Shown piece by piece: positions 17,004 to 25,302 of a DNA stretch of 64,000 nucleotides. The position numbers and the translations under genes were made by a program. Numbering within the stretch: position 1 is the first letter of the stretch; the number at the start of each line of letters is the position of its first letter. The stretch comes from Saccharopolyspora shandongensis. Lineage in GTDB: Bacteria > Actinomycetota > Actinomycetes > Mycobacteriales > Pseudonocardiaceae. The notes under the pieces are model-generated. The model searched no databases, was not told the DNA's origin, and saw only the letters and a program-made list of their open reading frames with translations. The stretch lies in assembly GCF_900106995.1 (NCBI RefSeq), contig NZ_FNOK01000040.1:28844-92843 (forward strand). The letters run 5' to 3'.

Positions 17004-18263
17004 GTGAGTGTCGAGGACGACGTCCGCGCGGCGTGGGGCGTTGAGCCGCTGCGCGGGCTGTGGGAGAAGGCCCGGGAAGCGCTGGAGGTGGCGAGCCCGC
17101 CGGCGACGTTCCGGCTGGAGCTTCCCGACGCCGAAACCCAGCGAGCCGTCGGCGAGCTGTACGGCCGCCCGATGTGGGGCCAGGGCACCCGGATCAGCCT
17201 GTCCAAACTGGACGAAGCGACCCGGCGGAGCCGGTTCGCGTTGGGACTGGCGGAAGCCCTGGAGATCCTGCACGAGCAACCGCTGACGCGACGTGAGGCC
17301 GCGGAGCGGGACGAACGGCGCGAGCGGACCGCGGAGACCCTGCGAGCGGCACTCGCGGAGCGAGGGCTCGCGACGGCCGCATGGGCGGAGCCGTGGACGC
17401 AGTGGCTCCGGCAGTACGGGCGAGTCGGCGACGACGAGCTACCCGCCGTCGCGCGGAGCGCGGCTAAGGCGCTGGGCGCGTTAGCGCTGGCGGAGCCGCC
17501 GGAGGCGTGGACGTCGCGCAGCGAGCTCGCGGCGAGCGTTGGCGGAGCGCATGCTTTCGACAACGGCACGGCGTTGAGCCGGGTCGTGCTCAAGGCGGCC
17601 GCGCTGGCGCACGGCGTGGAAACGCCGGGCAACGAGCGCGAGCGCCGGGCTTTGTGGGAGCGCTGCGGGGTCACGCTCGATGCCGTGTCCGCGACCGTGC
17701 TGTGCTGGGCCTTGCCGCTGGTCGGCTCGGACGACTGGTCGCAGGGCGTCCGGCAGCGGACCGCACAGGGCCTGCCGACCCATCTGACCCACCTAGACCT
17801 GCGCGCCGCTCCGGCCCGCCTCGTAGCACCCGGCACCGCGATCGCGGTGTGCGAGAACCCGCGAGTCCTCGAATCGGCCGTCGAAGACGGCATCGCGCAT
17901 CCCGTGGTCTGCGTGTCGGGCCGCCCCTCGACCGTCACCCGGGCGCTGTTGCGGCGCCTCGTGGACTGCGGTGCCGTTCTGCACTACCACGGCGACTTCG
18001 ACTGGCCGGGCGTCAGCATCACCAGTTCGCTCCTGGCGCACCACGGTGCGCGCCCCTGGCGGATGTCCGCGGCCGACTACCGCGAGGCGCTCGACCAGGC
18101 CGCGGCGAACCGCACCGACCTGCCCAACCTCGTCGGCGTCCCGCTCGAAACGCCCTGGGATCCGCGGCTGTCCGAGCTAATGAGCACGGCGGCCCGGGCG
18201 ATCGAAGAGGAAGCGGTGCTGCCCACCCTCCTCGCCGACCTCCGGCGCGGGCTGAGCACCTGA
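17004..18263 (+). CDS. jetD: Wadjet nuclease JetD (DUF2399 / TIGR02679)
   Basis: A 419-residue protein with the TIGR02679 architecture: an N-terminal arm-like domain and a C-terminal DUF2399 domain related to topoisomerase VI TOPRIM nucleases. The putative metal-binding acids are E284 in CENP (residues 283-286) and D331/D333 in GDFDWPG (330-336), so the cutting site appears intact. JetD cleaves circular DNA once the JetABC motor has stalled. The GTG at 17004 has a purine-rich GGGGGCGAG upstream. Unlike jetA-C it is not coupled: 324 bp separate it from jetC, so it may be expressed separately. Confidence 0.85.
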   Translation: MSVEDDVRAAWGVEPLRGLWEKAREALEVASPPATFRLELPDAETQRAVGELYGRPMWGQGTRISLSKLDEATRRSRFALGLAEALEILHEQPLTRREAAERDERRERTAETLRAALAERGLATAAWAEPWTQWLRQYGRVGDDELPAVARSAAKALGALALAEPPEAWTSRSELAASVGGAHAFDNGTALSRVVLKAAALAHGVETPGNERERRALWERCGVTLDAVSATVLCWALPLVGSDDWSQGVRQRTAQGLPTHLTHLDLRAAPARLVAPGTAIAVCENPRVLESAVEDGIAHPVVCVSGRPSTVTRALLRRLVDCGAVLHYHGDFDWPGVSITSSLLAHHGARPWRMSAADYREALDQAAANRTDLPNLVGVPLETPWDPRLSELMSTAARAIEEEAVLPTLLADLRRGLST

Positions 18264-18287
18264 CCGCCCGCTGGCCGGAAACGCGCC

Positions 18288-18773
18288 TCAGAGCAGCTGG
18301 TACATGACGTGCAGGCCCACGTAGCCGTGGGCCGGGTGGTGGAACGCCTCCGGCAAGGTCGCCACGATCCGCATGCCGAGCGATCGCCAGAGCGCGACGG
18401 CCCGTTCGTTGGTCTCGACGACCGCGTTGAACTGCATCGCGCGGAAGCCGTCCGCTCGCGCCTGGTCCAGGACGTGGCGGCCCAGCGCCCGGCCCGCACC
18501 GCGCCCGGCGTGTTCGGGGTCGACCATGAAGCTGGCCGTCGCGACGTGCGCGGCCGGCCCCTCGTGGTTCGGGCCGGACACCGCGGTGCCGACCACTCGG
18601 CCGTCGTCGACGGCGACGACCGTCCGGCCCGGTGGCTGCTGGAACCAGCGCTGCCTGGCGCGCCGCTCGTCGATGTCGCGGTCCCAGGAGAACGTCTCCC
18701 CCGCCGCCGCGATCTCCCGCATGAACGGCCAGATCGCCGACCAGTCGTCGGGGTGCGATTCGCGAATCCGCAT
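18288..18773 (-). CDS. GNAT-family N-acetyltransferase
   Basis: A 161-residue GCN5-related acetyltransferase. The acetyl-CoA loop is VDPEHAGRGAGRALGRHVLDQA (A-motif), preceded by the beta strand VATASFMV and followed by NERAVALWRSLGMRIVATLPEAF. The overall pattern (MRIRESHPDDWSAIWPFM at the start, HPAHGYVGLHVMYQLL at the end) is that of the large group of amino-acid or small-molecule acetyltransferases with unknown substrates. It is convergent with jetD, 24 bp away. ATG 18773 is chosen because the domain begins directly there. Confidence 0.85.
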   Translation of the reverse strand: MRIRESHPDDWSAIWPFMREIAAAGETFSWDRDIDERRARQRWFQQPPGRTVVAVDDGRVVGTAVSGPNHEGPAAHVATASFMVDPEHAGRGAGRALGRHVLDQARADGFRAMQFNAVVETNERAVALWRSLGMRIVATLPEAFHHPAHGYVGLHVMYQLL

Positions 18774-18869
18774 GGCCCGCAAGCTAAGGCCCCGGGCGGG
18801 CCGGTCGCCACCCGTTTTCGGTCCCGGATGAAGTTGTGCGAAGCCCGGGAGTGCGCTTACTTTCGCCGC

Positions 18870-19430
18870 ATGGCGTCGGTCGTCGTGGAGTTCTCGGCGC
18901 GGGAGCCGGAGCGGCTCGCGCGGTGGTGGGCCGACGTGCTCGGCTGGCGGCTCGACACGGGGTCGGGGTTCGTCGTCCAGCCGACCGGCCCCGGGGTGCC
19001 GCTGCGGTTCGTCGCCAGCGGCCGCGCCAAGAGCGGCAAGAACGGCGTGCACCTGGACCTGCGCAGCGAAACGCACGACGACCAGAACCGGATCGTGGAG
19101 CGGTTGTTCAACGCCGGCGCCCGGTTCGCCGACATCGACCAGAGCAGCGAGGTGCCGTGGGTGGTGATGGCCGACCTCGAAGGCAACGAGCTGTGCGTGC
19201 TCGAACCGCGCAAGGTCTACGCCAACACCGGCCCGGTCGCCGCGGTCGTGGTCGACACCCCGGATCCGCGCTCGGACGCCCGGACCATGGCGGCGGCGAC
19301 CGGCATGGAACTGGCGGGCGAGCGCACCGAGTTCGCATCCCTGCACCCGGTCTCGGGCGAAGGACCGTTCCTGGAGTTCCTGGAGAACGACGACGGCCCG
19401 GAGGGCATGCTCCGCGTCCTCGTCGAGTGA
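18870..19430 (+). CDS. VOC (glyoxalase-like) family protein
   Basis: A 186-residue protein with two vicinal-oxygen-chelate half-domains: VVVEFSAREPERLARWWADVLGW at the start, VVMADLEGNELCVLEPRKVY in the middle, and a less conserved second half. The family includes dioxygenases, isomerases and resistance proteins; no substrate can be assigned. An ATG 42 bases upstream is in frame, but neither has a good ribosome binding site. It is divergent from the GNAT gene with a 96-bp gap. Confidence 0.75.
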   Translation: MASVVVEFSAREPERLARWWADVLGWRLDTGSGFVVQPTGPGVPLRFVASGRAKSGKNGVHLDLRSETHDDQNRIVERLFNAGARFADIDQSSEVPWVVMADLEGNELCVLEPRKVYANTGPVAAVVVDTPDPRSDARTMAAATGMELAGERTEFASLHPVSGEGPFLEFLENDDGPEGMLRVLVE

Positions 19431-19458
19431 GCCGCGCCGCTGGTCGGGTGCGGACGGC

Positions 19459-20514
19459 TCAGCGGTGGGCCGGTTCGATGATCTTGACGCCGTGCAGCCG
19501 CCGGATGAAGTCCGCGCCGAACGCCGTGGCCGGGGTGTGGGCGCCGGGGGCCGGCGGCTCGGAGCGCAGGGCGCCGACCGCGCGGAGCACCGCGTCCGCC
19601 GTGAGGTCGTAGGTGTCCGGGCCGATCAGGGCCGCCGACACGCTCTTGCCATCCGGCGCCGTCGCCTCCGCGTACACCTCGACCCAGCTGCGCGAGCGGG
19701 TCGCCCGGCCTGGGCCGCGCACGGCCGCGCCGATCGCCGCCCTGCCCAGCCGCTGCACGATGTGCGACCCCATCACGACCTGCGACAGCCTGGCCGAGCG
19801 CGGGCCGGTCCGGGTGAGCCCGGGCAGGTGCGCGAAGGTGGTGATGTTGCCGATCCCGGTGCTGCGGTAGGCCGTGCTGACGTCGCCCCAGGGCAGCGAG
19901 GCGACCCGGCGCGGCCCGGACGGGAACGGGATCTCGCGCCGCCGCCACGCCATCGGCACGGCGCGCACCTCGCCGTCGATGCGGGCCCGCCCGCCCAGCG
20001 CGGCTCCTTCCAGCGCGCTCTTCAGCGTCCCGCCGCTGATCCCACCGCTGGAGTGGAAGGCGAGATCGAGGTGCGTCGCCGTCTGCAGCTCGGCGGCGAC
20101 CATCGCGGCCAGGCAGTCGGTGGGCACCACGTCGAAGCCCGAGCCTGGCAGCAGCACCACCCCGGCACGCCGGGCGTCGTCGTGGCGTGCGAAAACCGCC
20201 TCGAACACGTCGATCTCACCGGTGATGTCGAGGTAGTGCACGCCGGCGCGCAGGCAGCCCTCGATCATCGGCGCCGACGTCGCCGAGAACGGCCCGGCGC
20301 AGTGCGCCACGACGTCGACATCGCGCAGCGCCTCGGCGACCGCGTCCGGGTCTGCGAGGTCGAAGACCCGGTAGGGCAGGCCGCGCGGCGTGGCGAAGGC
20401 CGCGACCTTGCCCGGATCGCGCCCGGCCAGCACCGGCCGCTCGCCGCGGTCGAGCGCCAGGTCAGCGACCAGCTGACCGGTGTAGCCGCTCGCTCCGTAG
20501 ATCATCCAGGTCAT
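19459..20514 (-). CDS. Saccharopine dehydrogenase-like / trans-acting enoyl reductase-type oxidoreductase
   Basis: A 351-residue NAD(P)-dependent protein. It starts with a Rossmann fold (MIYGASGYTGQLVADLALDRG) and has the family segments VVAHCAGPFSATSAPMIEGCL, GVHYLDITGE and LLPGSGFDVVPTDCLA. Members are annotated saccharopine dehydrogenase or, in mycobacteria, as trans-acting enoyl reductases for lipid synthesis; neither role is proven here. ATG 20514 is preceded by GGGAGGATTGCG, a good ribosome binding site. The neighbouring minus-strand IclR gene is 104 bp upstream and may control it. Confidence 0.82.
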   Translation of the reverse strand: MTWMIYGASGYTGQLVADLALDRGERPVLAGRDPGKVAAFATPRGLPYRVFDLADPDAVAEALRDVDVVAHCAGPFSATSAPMIEGCLRAGVHYLDITGEIDVFEAVFARHDDARRAGVVLLPGSGFDVVPTDCLAAMVAAELQTATHLDLAFHSSGGISGGTLKSALEGAALGGRARIDGEVRAVPMAWRRREIPFPSGPRRVASLPWGDVSTAYRSTGIGNITTFAHLPGLTRTGPRSARLSQVVMGSHIVQRLGRAAIGAAVRGPGRATRSRSWVEVYAEATAPDGKSVSAALIGPDTYDLTADAVLRAVGALRSEPPAPGAHTPATAFGADFIRRLHGVKIIEPAHR

Positions 20515-20617
20515 CGCAATCCTCCCGGTCACGCCGAACACCCTGGTAACGAACACCCCTGGGAACGGTCACGGGTTGCCCCGAGTTGTTCCGATCACCC
20601 GAGATCGCCGCGCGCGA

Positions 20618-21364
20618 TCAGCTCGCCGAGCGGCCGAGGGCGGCGGCGATCGCGCTCGCCGTGTCCCGGACCTGCCCGAGGAGGCGCTCCAGCTCGGGCA
20701 GGTCGGCGTCCGCTCGCACCGTCGTCAGCGAGACGGCGGCCGCGAGCTGCCCGGTGGCGTCCGGGATCCCCACGCCGATGCAGTGCACCAGCGGCTCGAA
20801 CTCCGCCTGGTCGGTGGCGTAGCCGAGCCGCTCGACCTCGGCGAGGTGGTCGCGGAACTCGGTCTCGTCGGTGATGGTGCGCTCGGTGTAGCGGGTGAAG
20901 GCGTGCGCGGACAGCAGGCGGTCCCGGCGTTCGGCGGGCAGCGCCGCCAGGATCACCTTGCTGGCGGCGGCGGTGTGCAGCGGCACCGCCCGGCCGATCC
21001 GCGACCAGGTGCGGATCGACGCCGCGCCGTCGATCTTGTCGACGTAGACGATCTGACCGTCCACCAGCTGCGCCAGGTGCACCGTCGAGCGCGTGGCGTC
21101 CGCGAGCGCGATCAGGTGCGGCCGGGCGACGGCGCGCAGGTCCATCTCCTCCAGCACCTGCTGGCCGAGCTCGACCAGCCGGAACCCGAGGCGGTACCGG
21201 CCGTCCGGGCCGCGGGCGATCAGGCCGCCGTCGGCCAGCGGCTGCAGCATGCGCAGCGCGGTCGAGCTGTGCACGCCGAGCTCGCGCGCCAGCTCCGCGA
21301 TGGTCTTGGGCGCCGCGGCGAGGGTTTCGAGCACGTGGACCGCCTTGGCGACCGTCTTCGACAT
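20618..21364 (-). CDS. IclR-family transcriptional regulator
   Basis: A 248-residue IclR protein: an N-terminal winged helix (KTIAELARELGVHSSTALRMLQPLADGGLI, about residues 20-50) and the C-terminal effector-binding domain (VYVDKIDG, LHTAAASKVILAAL, GIGVPDATG-like GVGIPDATGQLAAAVSL). Such regulators bind small acids or aromatic intermediates. ATG 21364 with AAGGGG about 8 nt upstream is preferred over a GTG six bases earlier. The same-strand dehydrogenase gene downstream is a plausible target, and the promoter region has a clear inverted repeat. Confidence 0.88.
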   Translation of the reverse strand: MSKTVAKAVHVLETLAAAPKTIAELARELGVHSSTALRMLQPLADGGLIARGPDGRYRLGFRLVELGQQVLEEMDLRAVARPHLIALADATRSTVHLAQLVDGQIVYVDKIDGAASIRTWSRIGRAVPLHTAAASKVILAALPAERRDRLLSAHAFTRYTERTITDETEFRDHLAEVERLGYATDQAEFEPLVHCIGVGIPDATGQLAAAVSLTTVRADADLPELERLLGQVRDTASAIAAALGRSAS

Positions 21365-21380
21365 CGACACCCCTTCGATT

Positions 21381-21421
21381 GCGCTGCAACATTAACAGAG
21401 GAATTGCAAATATTGCAGCGC
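21381..21421. promoter_or_regulatory. Putative IclR operator
   Basis: GCGCTGCAACATT (21381-21393) and AATATTGCAGCGC (21409-21421) form a 13-bp inverted repeat with one mismatch and a 15-nt centre. It lies 17 bp upstream of the IclR start codon in an AT-rich patch, the usual place for autoregulation. Confidence 0.65.
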
Positions 21422-21693
21422 GAGTCCGCGTCGGCGCCCGCCGACACTCGACCGAAACCCACTCCGGCCGCGGCAAAACGACAAGAATTCACTTTTCATG
21501 CGGCCATCCAATCCGATCTCATCCCTCCTGCCCGGACGCGCGGGCACGACAAGAGCACGCCACCACAACTAATTGCGAAACTCGCTCGGGTGAAAGATTG
21601 CGCCCGAACCAGCCCCAAATTGACAGCAAACCTGGCGAGTGATCGACTTCTCGTTGCCCCGTCAGCAATTCGGTACACGAAAGAAGGCCCCGA

Positions 21694-22080
21694 ATGCGAC
21701 ACTCGCCCGTCCTGCTCAGCGCCGCGTTGACCGCCGCCGCGTTCGCGATCGTGCCGACCGCCCCGGCGCTCGCGGCAGCGCAGCAAGCTCCGGCTTGCGC
21801 GCTGTTCGCCTACCAGCCGACGCGTGACGGCAACACCCTGACCGCCATCGGCGGGCGAGTCGGGTGCCTGAACAGCGCGACGGTCACCGTACGGATCGTC
21901 GTCGAGCAGAAGGACGCGGCACCGAAGGTGATCGGCGAGTTGGCGCAGAGCGGCACCGAGATCAACCTGACCACGAAGGCACCGTGCAACTCCGGCGCCA
22001 CCGTCAGGGTGCACACCGAGACGATCAGCTCGACGGGATCCATCGCGCATTCCCCGGCGAGCACCTTCGAGCGGTGCTGA
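21694..22080 (+). CDS. Small secreted protein of unknown function
   Basis: A 128-residue protein with a Sec-type signal peptide (MRHSPVLLSAALTAAAFAIVP, then APALA-A as a likely cleavage site near residue 28). The mature part of about 100 residues is rich in Thr/Val and looks like a beta-sandwich, with four cysteines (ACALF, VGCLN, PCNSG and the C-terminal residue) that could form two disulfides. I do not recognize a named family. The upstream DNA (21565-21690) is comparatively AT-rich. GAAAGAAGG sits upstream of the ATG as a ribosome binding site, and a long hairpin follows the stop. Confidence 0.7.
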   Translation: MRHSPVLLSAALTAAAFAIVPTAPALAAAQQAPACALFAYQPTRDGNTLTAIGGRVGCLNSATVTVRIVVEQKDAAPKVIGELAQSGTEINLTTKAPCNSGATVRVHTETISSTGSIAHSPASTFERC

Positions 22081-22152
22081 TCCGGCTCTGAGCTGGTGGC
22101 CGGGGTGCGGGCACCCCGGCAACCGGGCCGGCGGCGTCAGCCGCGGCCTCCC

Positions 22153-22220
22153 AAGGCACCGCCTCGTGTGGGCACCCCGACAGCGTGCATCGGGCCCCAC
22201 CGAGGCGGTGTCTTCATTTT
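22153..22220 (+). terminator. Long hairpin with T-rich tail
   Basis: AAGGCACCGCCTCG (22153-22166) pairs with CGAGGCGGTGTCTT (22201-22214). An inner stem GTGGG...CCCAC is nested inside, and CATTTT follows. It is a good intrinsic terminator for the secreted-protein gene. From here to 22458 nothing further is recognizable. Confidence 0.6.
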
Positions 22221-22458
22221 GCCGCCCGGCACCCGAAGCACGGCGAATCAGCCGAACCGGGTCATATCAACGCGTCGCCGTCGAAATTGCGGACCGCCTT
22301 CGCCGCACGTCTCGAACACCACCTCCTTTCTCGCCATAATCGATTCCCAGGAATACCCGGACGAATACCGACTCCGATGCCCCGGAGGAATTCACCGCCA
22401 CCCGACAAACCCGCATTCCCCACCGGATTCCGCCGAACCCGCTCCTGCCGCGACGAAC

Positions 22459-22926
22459 TCAAGCCGCGGCGAGCACCCGGCCCGGCACGTCCGGGTCGCA
22501 GCCCAGGCGGGGCAGCTGCGCGCGAACGGCGCCACGGGTCCGGCCGAACTCCTCTCCGAGCTCCCCGATCAACCGGCTCGCGGTTTCGCCGACCGAGCTC
22601 AGCCACCGCTCCCGCAACCGCTCGCCGTCGGCTTCGGTCCACGGCCGACCGGCGTTGGGTGGTCGTGGCCGGCTCCGCCCGCGCCCCGTAGCCCACGGCG
22701 CGTGCAGCGCGGCCAGGCCGTCCAAGGTCTGGGCCAGGAACGCGTTCGCGTCGACTAACCCGTCGATCGTGATCAGCAGATTGCCCTCGGCCACGACGCG
22801 GCCGTCGGCGTCCGCCCCGGTGAACTCCACCGCGACGGTGGCCGGCTGGTCTTCGCTCGCGGGCTCGCCCTTGGCGGTGACTCCGTAGATGTGCTGTCCG
22901 ACTCGTACTTCGTTGTGGAAATCCAT
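22459..22926 (-). CDS. Hypothetical protein with Myb/SANT-like C-terminal helix-turn-helix
   Basis: A 155-residue protein. The N-terminal 75 residues form a predicted beta-rich domain (VAVEFTGADADGRVVAEGNLLITIDGL). After a basic linker (GRGRSRPRPPNAG) comes a C-terminal segment starting RPWTEADGERLRERWL and ending FGRTRGAVRAQLPRLGCDP. That part has the look of the small 'let the protein decide' helix-turn-helix used by SANT/GcrA-like proteins, in which a Trp-initiated helix is followed by R-T-R-G-A-V-R-A-Q-L. A nucleic-acid-binding role is inferred. The ATG is preceded by CGAGG. Compare the gene at 40178. Confidence 0.65.
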   Translation of the reverse strand: MDFHNEVRVGQHIYGVTAKGEPASEDQPATVAVEFTGADADGRVVAEGNLLITIDGLVDANAFLAQTLDGLAALHAPWATGRGRSRPRPPNAGRPWTEADGERLRERWLSSVGETASRLIGELGEEFGRTRGAVRAQLPRLGCDPDVPGRVLAAA

Positions 22927-23187
22927 GCCTCGAAGCTAAGGGCCCCGGCGGGCGAACCCCCGGAGTCAAGCATCGAACCGGCGCGTGTCGGGACGAGATC
23001 TCGATCGAGTGAGGGGTGACTCACACCCGGGACCGGAACACCGCCGAGGGTCCGGCCGTTGAACAGGCTGGTCGGTGCGCCCGTGTCCCCCGGGCCTCAA
23101 TGACCGCCTTCGCGGAATACCGTTCGGCTGGAGCCGCGTCGCGCCAATCGCCGCAGAGGCGACCGGCGCATCGGCCACCAAACGAAG

Positions 23188-23225
23188 AAGACCCCCGCCC
23201 TTCTCCTCGGGCGGGGGTCTTTTCG
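23188..23225 (-). terminator. Strong 13-bp G/C hairpin terminator
   Basis: AAGACCCCCGCCC (23188-23200) and GGGCGGGGGTCTT (23209-23221) pair perfectly around an 8-nt loop, with T-rich flanks on either side (TTTT after, TTCTTCG in the other direction). It may stop transcription from the minus-strand peptidase gene, whose end is 265 bp away, or act in both directions. Between 22927 and this point no gene is seen. Confidence 0.7.
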
Positions 23226-23298
23226 CGTCGTCGGATCTTTTCACCGCGTTCGGAAACGGCCGCCGCGATAGCCCGATTTGCGCGTCTCGAGCCGTCGC

Positions 23299-23469
23299 AT
23301 GCGGCGAAGCCGCATAGCCCACCCCAGCAGACCGGCACCGCCGCGGGTTCTCAGGCTGTGCCCACCCCGCCGGGGTTCTCGGCGAGGACAGCCCCGACTG
23401 GCATTCATGAGGTCGGGGATCCCACAGCGAGAAGACGTCTGAGGTTCCGCCACCCGCACCGCCACGCAA
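23299..23469 (-). repeat. Copy B of the roughly 175-bp intergenic repeat
   Basis: Full-length partner of the element at 1512-1700, with the same blocks in the same order and spacing. It carries the hairpin ATGCGGC-GAA-GCCGCAT at its far end. On the minus strand it begins about 16 nt after the stop codon of the peptidase gene, with CACCTTGCGTGGCGGTGCGG. Open frames through it are not conserved between the copies. Confidence 0.75.
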
Positions 23470-23485
23470 GGTGAGGTGAATGTCC

Positions 23486-25078
23486 CTAGGCGAACGGGGG
23501 CTTGTCCGGTTGGCAGACTTGGCCTGGTTCCGGGACTTTCAGGTCCGTCAGGAAGTCCGCCGCGATCCGGTCGGTGCACGAGCTGTTCCCCAGGATGCAG
23601 TGGCCGAACGAGTCGACGCTCACCAGGCGGGCGTTGCCCAGCTCCTGCTCCATGCGGCGGGAGAACTCGTACTGGGTGGCCGGGTCGTAGAAGTTCCCGA
23701 ACAGCAGCACCGGGTTCGCCGCCTGGTGCTGCCACGGCCCGCGGTACACGTCCGGTTCGATCTCCGGCCAGTTCGAGCACGCGGCCACGTCGCTGAACGC
23801 CTGCGACCGGCCGAAGGTCGGCGACTCCGCCTCCCACTGCGCCGCGATGCCCGGAACCTCCTCGGGCTTCTTGGGAATCGGCTTGTCCGCGCAGTTCACC
23901 CCGAAGTACGTGTCGTCCACGTAGCTGCTCGCCGCGGCGTCGGCGGGAGCGTCCCAGCGACCGATCGAGGTCGGCTTGCTCAGCAGGCCGAGCAGCTCCG
24001 GGACCAGCCCCGGCTTCGGGTTCAGCTGCCGGTGCAGCGACTGGAGGTCGGTGGCGAGCTGCCGGAACTGGTCCGGGGCGTACAGCGCGCTGCTGACGGA
24101 GTCGGTGAACTGGTCGAGCGTGATCTCCGAGCCGTCCGGCATGGCGATCGGCTCCTGCCGCAGGTGATCGCGGATCTCGTCGAACTTCGCCCGCGGATCG
24201 CCCTCGCCGAACGCGCACCGCTGCGCCTTCTCGCCGCAGAGCTTCAGGAACGAGTCCAGCGCCAGCTCGAAGCCCTGCGCCCGCTCCCGGTCGTACTGGA
24301 CGCCGTCGGCGGTCCGCAACTGCGGATCCACGTTGCCGTCCAGGACGATCGCGCGGCTGCGCTCCGGGAACATGTTCACGTAGGTCGCGCCCAGCAGCGT
24401 GCCGTAGGAGAAGCCGACGTAGTTGAGCTGCTCGTCGCCCACGCCCTGGCGCATCAGGTCGAGGTCCCGCGCCACGTCCTTGGTGGACATGTGGTGCAGC
24501 AGCTCGCCCGCGTTGTCGTCGCAGGCCTCGCCGTAGTCCCGGAACGCGGCCATCGTGGTGCGGATCTGCTTGTCCGTGACCGGCACCGACGAGAGCCGGC
24601 CCAGCACCTTCTCGGCCTGCTCCGCGGACTTGAAGCAGCGCAGCCGGGTGCTGCGATCCACCCCGCGCGGGTCGAAACCGATGATGTCGAAGCGGTTCAG
24701 CACCTGCGGTTCGAACTTCTTCACCGCGGTCACCGGCCGGTTGAACCCGGCGCCGCCGGGCCCGCCCGGGTTCAGGAACAGCGAGCCGATCTTCGCGTCC
24801 GGGTCGGCCGCCGCGCGGCGCATCATCGCCAGCTCGACGGTGCCCTTGCGCGGGTCGTCGTGGTCGATCGGCACCGGATAGCTCGCGCAGCGGTAGAGGT
24901 ACCGCTCGGTGATCGGCACCCCGTCCAGAGCGGCGCTGTCGCACTCGCCCCAGGCGACCGGTGCGACGCCGGAAGGCTCCGCCACCGCAGGCGAACCCGC
25001 CACCACCGCCGTGCCCGTGACCAACGCACTCGCCGCGATGGCCAACGCTCGGCCTAATCGGCCGGAAAGCGCCCCCAC
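23486..25078 (-). CDS. Secreted alpha/beta hydrolase, tripeptidyl aminopeptidase type
   Basis: A 530-residue secreted serine hydrolase (peptidase S33 / Streptomyces Tap-SlpD group). A signal peptide covers about the first 33 residues (ALAIAASALVTGTAVVAGSPAVA). The oxyanion region NPGGPGGAGF and the arginine-rich FDPRGVDRS precede the nucleophile elbow GFSYGTLLG. The late acid and histidine lie in FGNFYDPATQYEF and DSFGHCIL. Such enzymes remove tripeptides or hydrolyse hydrophobic esters outside the cell. Several Cys pairs suggest disulfides. The GTG start has AAGGAGG upstream at ideal spacing. It ends directly in front of repeat copy B. Confidence 0.88.
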   Translation of the reverse strand: MGALSGRLGRALAIAASALVTGTAVVAGSPAVAEPSGVAPVAWGECDSAALDGVPITERYLYRCASYPVPIDHDDPRKGTVELAMMRRAAADPDAKIGSLFLNPGGPGGAGFNRPVTAVKKFEPQVLNRFDIIGFDPRGVDRSTRLRCFKSAEQAEKVLGRLSSVPVTDKQIRTTMAAFRDYGEACDDNAGELLHHMSTKDVARDLDLMRQGVGDEQLNYVGFSYGTLLGATYVNMFPERSRAIVLDGNVDPQLRTADGVQYDRERAQGFELALDSFLKLCGEKAQRCAFGEGDPRAKFDEIRDHLRQEPIAMPDGSEITLDQFTDSVSSALYAPDQFRQLATDLQSLHRQLNPKPGLVPELLGLLSKPTSIGRWDAPADAAASSYVDDTYFGVNCADKPIPKKPEEVPGIAAQWEAESPTFGRSQAFSDVAACSNWPEIEPDVYRGPWQHQAANPVLLFGNFYDPATQYEFSRRMEQELGNARLVSVDSFGHCILGNSSCTDRIAADFLTDLKVPEPGQVCQPDKPPFA

Positions 25079-25222
25079 CCGAACCTCCTTGTGTCGTCTG
25101 AGAACTCCGGCTTGGAGTCAACAGTCCGAAGAGGAGGGCGGACACCGCAGAATGCACGAACCTCCAGCGCAGGAGGTGTGCTTTTCGGACTAAGGGCCGC
25201 GCGGGGACGTCACGGGGGGCGT

Positions 25223-25280
25223 TTTCGCGCGAAACCGGCGCGGACACGCACGCGAATCGGCGCTTTCGCGCGAAAGCGCC
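25223..25280. repeat. Tandem TTTCGCGCGAAA palindromes
   Basis: The 12-mer TTTCGCGCGAAA occurs at 25223-25234 and 25264-25275. The second copy sits in a perfect 22-bp palindrome (25259-25280) with outer arms GGCGC/GCGCC. The pair stands between the peptidase promoter and the end of the ycsI-like gene, so a terminator role for that gene is possible. Confidence 0.6.
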
Positions 25281-25302
25281 TTTCACCCGATCCGCGAGCC
25301 GG

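Noticed and set aside
23021..23469. Small proteins encoded in repeat copy B
   Set aside because: Open frames on both strands exist, but they are not maintained in copy A, where insertions and deletions shift them; the element is better explained as non-coding.
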